Below are positions 24,827 to 27,527 of a DNA stretch of 27,527 nt, one piece after another. This DNA comes from Methylophaga sp. Lineage in GTDB: Bacteria; Pseudomonadota; Gammaproteobacteria; Nitrosococcales; Methylophagaceae. The DNA lies in NCBI RefSeq assembly GCF_030651745.1, contig NZ_JAUSCC010000081.1, positions 1-27,527 on the forward strand, read 5' to 3'. Each line of letters opens with the position of its first letter. The first letter of the stretch is position 1. Made by a program: the position numbers and the translations under genes. The notes beneath the pieces were generated by a model. That model searched no databases and was not told the origin of the DNA. It was given only the letters and a program-made list of their open reading frames with translations.

Positions 24827-26989
24827 TTACAAAGTTTCAAGATTGGCATAGGCCAGTACCAGCCATTTACTGCCGGCTTGTTTGAAATTCACATGAACCC
24901 TGGCGTGACTGCCATTGCCCTCGGTGTCAATAATGACGCCTGGACCGAATTTTTGATGCATAACCTGTTGTCCGGTTCTAAACCCCGTATCATCAGCCGA
25001 TTGGCTGCTACTGGCAAGTGTGGTTAATCCAGCCGCCGCCATATTTCTTTGGGAGCGAACCTGATGCAGGCGCTCGACAGGGATCTCACTGAGAAAACGG
25101 GAAGGGCGAGGATGCATCTCCTGCCCATATAAATAGCGCGATTCGGTATACAACAAATATAGCGTGTTACGCGCCCGGGTCATGCCGACATAACAGAGAC
25201 GGCGTTCTTCAGCGAGTCTGAGCGGATCGTCAGAGGATTTCTGACCCGGAAATAAGCCTTCTTCCATGCCCACCATAAACACAATCGGAAACTCCAGGCC
25301 TTTGGCTGAATGCAAGGTCATTAGCTGCACACAGTCCTGCCATTGATCTCCCTGATTTTCACCGGCTTCCAATGCAGCATGTGCAAGAAAGGCATCGAGT
25401 AACGGCATTTCTTCTTCATCGTCTGCACGCATAAATTCACGGGTAGCATTAATCAGCTCATCCATGTTTTCAATGCGACCTTGTCCTTTTTCGGTTTTGT
25501 CTTTAGCAAAATGAGCACGTAACCCACTTTCGTCGATAACCAACGCTGTCAATTCATGTAACGACATAGTGTCGTCTTCTGGTGTTAACGAATCAATCAA
25601 GGTCAGAAAAGCCGACAAAGCGTTGGCTGCTCGTGCAGGCAAGATTTTTTGCTGTAAATAATCCACCGCCGATTGCCACATTGATTGATTTGTTTCGCGG
25701 GCATATTGGCGCAGCTGGGTTAGTGTTGCTGCACCGATACCGCGGGTGGGGATGTTCACAATGCGTTCAAAGGCGGCATCGTCACGCCGGTTACTCACTA
25801 ATCGCAGATAGGACAAAACGTCTTTGATTTCAGCGCGTTCAAAAAAGCGCAGCCCGCCATATACCCGATAAGGTACAGCCGATTGCATCAAGGCTTCTTC
25901 AATCACCCGTGACTGGGCATTAGAGCGGTATAACACCGCAACTTCACTGCGCTTGCCACCTTGATTCATCCAGTTACGGACTTCCTGAACCAGATAAGCG
26001 GCTTCATCACGTTCGTTATAGGCGTTATAGAGCTGTATCGGTTCACCATCAGCATCTTCAGTCCATAATTCTTTGCCGAGACGTTCACTGTTATTGGCGA
26101 TAACCGCATTGGCAGCGGCGAGAATATTGCCGGTGGAACGATAATTCTGTTCCAACCTGACAGTGCTGGCATCCGGATAATCTTTATGAAATTTCTGGAT
26201 GTTTTCAATTTTGGCGCCGCGCCAGCCGTAAATGGACTGATCATCATCGCCGACAATAAACAGATGTCCGGTCTGGCCGGCCAATACTCTTATCCATGCA
26301 TATTGAATGGTGTTGGTATCCTGAAATTCATCCACCAGGATTTGTGAAAAACGTTGTTGATAGTGCGCGAGGATATCGGGGCGTTTCAGCCACAGTTCGT
26401 GACTGCGTAGCAGTAACTCGCCAAAATCCACCACACCGGCACGTTCACAGGCTTGTTCATACGCCAGATAGATGGCCAACATGTTTTGCGAGTAGGGATC
26501 TTCTCCAGCTTGCAGATGCGCTGCACGCAGACCTTCGTCTTTTTGTCCGTTGATATACCACTGGGCTTGCTTGGGTGGCCACTGCGCTTCATCTAATGAC
26601 ATGCCACGGATAATGCGTTTGATCATGCGTAACTGATCATCACTATCAAGAATTTGAAAACCTTGAGGTAAGCCGGCTTCTTGCCAGTGTGAACGCAGCA
26701 AACGATGTGCTAAACCGTGGAAAGTACCAACCCACATGCCGCCAATCGGATAACCGAGCATTTGTTCAATACGACCACGCATTTCAGCGGCGGCTTTATT
26801 GGTAAATGTCACAGCAAGAATATTGGCTGGAGATAAGCCCTCTGCCTGAATCAACCAGGCAATTCGATGTACCAGAACCCGTGTTTTGCCACTGCCGGCA
26901 CCGGCCAGAATACGTGTATGCCCTAGCGGAGCAGCTACGGCTTCACGTTGTGGTTTATTCAGATCATCGAGTAATTCAGATACATCCAT
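24827..26989 (-). CDS. uvrD: DNA helicase II UvrD
   Basis: UvrD is a 3'-5' superfamily 1 helicase of nucleotide-excision and mismatch repair. At 720 residues it has the same length as E. coli UvrD, whose start (MDVS-LLD-LN--QREAVAAP) it shares. Motifs include Walker A AGAGSGKT (29-36), TFTNKAAAEMR, DEFQDTN, GDDDQSIYGWRGA, RLEQNYRST, LMTLHSAKGLEFP and VGMTRARNTLYL. The C-terminal RNA-polymerase-binding Tudor-like part is present (GQQVMHQKFGPGVI to SKWLVLAYANLETL), which separates it from Rep and PcrA. The ribosome site is weak. The gene heads a compact run that includes unrelated transport genes. Confidence 0.97.
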   Translation of the reverse strand: MDVSELLDDLNKPQREAVAAPLGHTRILAGAGSGKTRVLVHRIAWLIQAEGLSPANILAVTFTNKAAAEMRGRIEQMLGYPIGGMWVGTFHGLAHRLLRSHWQEAGLPQGFQILDSDDQLRMIKRIIRGMSLDEAQWPPKQAQWYINGQKDEGLRAAHLQAGEDPYSQNMLAIYLAYEQACERAGVVDFGELLLRSHELWLKRPDILAHYQQRFSQILVDEFQDTNTIQYAWIRVLAGQTGHLFIVGDDDQSIYGWRGAKIENIQKFHKDYPDASTVRLEQNYRSTGNILAAANAVIANNSERLGKELWTEDADGEPIQLYNAYNERDEAAYLVQEVRNWMNQGGKRSEVAVLYRSNAQSRVIEEALMQSAVPYRVYGGLRFFERAEIKDVLSYLRLVSNRRDDAAFERIVNIPTRGIGAATLTQLRQYARETNQSMWQSAVDYLQQKILPARAANALSAFLTLIDSLTPEDDTMSLHELTALVIDESGLRAHFAKDKTEKGQGRIENMDELINATREFMRADDEEEMPLLDAFLAHAALEAGENQGDQWQDCVQLMTLHSAKGLEFPIVFMVGMEEGLFPGQKSSDDPLRLAEERRLCYVGMTRARNTLYLLYTESRYLYGQEMHPRPSRFLSEIPVERLHQVRSQRNMAAAGLTTLASSSQSADDTGFRTGQQVMHQKFGPGVIIDTEGNGSHARVHVNFKQAGSKWLVLAYANLETL

Positions 26990-27080
26990 CAGTTTCGTAA
27001 CAATTCGGAGTAGTTGCCCGGATCAGCATCAGCTGGCATTTACATGCATGGGTTGGAGTGAGGCATCTTATAGATACAAC

Positions 27081-27102
27081 TATCCCCACTGACGTGGGGA
27101 TA
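27081..27102 (-). terminator. Perfect 9-bp hairpin between trxA and uvrD
   Basis: TATCCCCAC and GTGGGGATA form a perfect 9-bp stem with a four-base loop, 17 bases beyond the trxA stop. The sequence after it on the minus strand (GTTGTATCTATAAG) has only scattered T's, so it may be a weak intrinsic terminator, an mRNA-stabilising hairpin or a control element before uvrD. Confidence 0.55.
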
Positions 27103-27118
27103 GGAATGCATCACGAAT

Positions 27119-27445
27119 TTAGATATTGCTGTCGAGAAACGCAGCCAATTGTGATTTGGTCAAAGCGCCGACTTTTGTGGCTTCAACTTCACCGTCTTTA
27201 AACAGCATCAAAGTCGGGATTCCGCGAATGCCGTAACGTGGTGGCGTATCCGGATTTTCATCGATGTTCAATTTGCAGACTTTCAGTTTGCCTGCGTATT
27301 CCGCGCCAATCTCTTCCAGAACCGGTGCAATCATTTTGCAAGGACCGCACCATTCAGCCCAGTAATCGACCAGTACTGGCATATCAGACTGTAGAACCAG
27401 GCTGTCAAAGTCGCCATCGGTCACATTAGTGACGTTTTCGCTCAT
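27119..27445 (-). CDS. trxA: Thioredoxin 1
   Basis: This is the cytoplasmic dithiol reductant for ribonucleotide reductase, methionine sulfoxide reductase and others. The 108 residues match E. coli thioredoxin in length. The active site is [15 protein letters not shown], with the buried Asp in LVDYWAEW, the cis-Pro loop [15 protein letters not shown] and the C-terminal helix. GGAGAT precedes the ATG. One small difference from E. coli is [12 protein letters not shown], where the usual sequence is NPGTAPKYGIRG. In many gammaproteobacteria rho follows trxA; here it is followed by a hairpin and uvrD. Confidence 0.97.
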   Translation of the reverse strand: MSENVTNVTDGDFDSLVLQSDMPVLVDYWAEWCGPCKMIAPVLEEIGAEYAGKLKVCKLNIDENPDTPPRYGIRGIPTLMLFKDGEVEATKVGALTKSQLAAFLDSNI

Positions 27446-27527
27446 GTTTTATCTCCAGTGGTATCTAAAGTATTGGACCGCTATACTCGCAAGCCAACAT
27501 TGAGTAACATTTTTTCTTATCAGTAAA
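27446..27527 (-). promoter_or_regulatory. trxA upstream region
   Basis: These 82 bases reach the window edge. On the minus strand a TATAGC (27485-27480) lies about 35 bases before the trxA ATG, with TTACTC 16 bases further upstream as a poor -35 match. The ribosome site GGAGAT is clear. No other gene is visible. Confidence 0.3.

Noticed and set aside
20740..27445. The trxA-uvrD-to-helicase region as a genomic island or defence system.
   Set aside because: The flanking genes are core housekeeping genes; there is no integrase, transposase, direct repeat or tRNA edge, and no obvious change in base use.

Overview
The window reads as chromosomal DNA of a motile gammaproteobacterium. The flagellar gene order matches the Pseudomonas/Vibrio/Shewanella type, and UvrD, CheY, CheZ and Ppc resemble their E. 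coli counterparts along their length. Moderate GC and the mixture of genes would fit a marine methylotroph such as Methylophaga, but that genus assignment is a low-confidence guess. No rRNA, tRNA, insertion sequence, CRISPR array or prophage is visible, and no gene-free stretch exceeds about 130 bases.

Region 1 (32-13851, all minus strand) is one tightly packed flagellar/chemotaxis block, transcribed from right to left: fliL-like, fliL, fliM, fliN, fliO, fliP, fliQ, fliR, flhB, flhA, flhF, fleN (flhG), fliA, cheY, cheZ, cheA. The gaps are 50 bases or less and many genes overlap by 4 or 8 bases. The block holds the switch (FliM/FliN), the export gate (FliPQR-FlhBA with FliO), the polar placement and number pair (FlhF/FleN), sigma-28, and the CheA-CheY-CheZ signalling core. 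A short acidic peptide of the kind that binds CheY occurs at the FliM N-terminus, at the CheZ C-terminus and twice in the CheA linker.

Region 2 (13922-20743) is central metabolism. psd (plus) diverges from the flagellar block and converges on zwf (minus) at a bidirectional terminator. zwf diverges from glgA (plus) across a 78-base promoter region that contains a perfect 12-bp palindrome. glgA overlaps ppc by 4 bases. The ppc terminator appears to lie inside the last codons of the convergent DEAD-box helicase gene.

Region 3 (20740-27445, all minus) runs trxA, a hairpin, then a compact run uvrD - TRAP solute-binding lipoprotein - 83-residue unknown - DUF411 metal-binding protein - EamA-type transporter, then the DEAD-box RNA helicase. 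The solute-binding protein has no TRAP membrane subunits beside it, and the 83-residue protein is unrecognised. This mixed run is the least conventional part of the window. I found no convincing new defence or mobile system. The most useful leads are the CheY-type motif repeats in CheA, the secreted FliL paralogue, the orphan TRAP protein with the unknown small protein, and the terminator hidden in a coding sequence.
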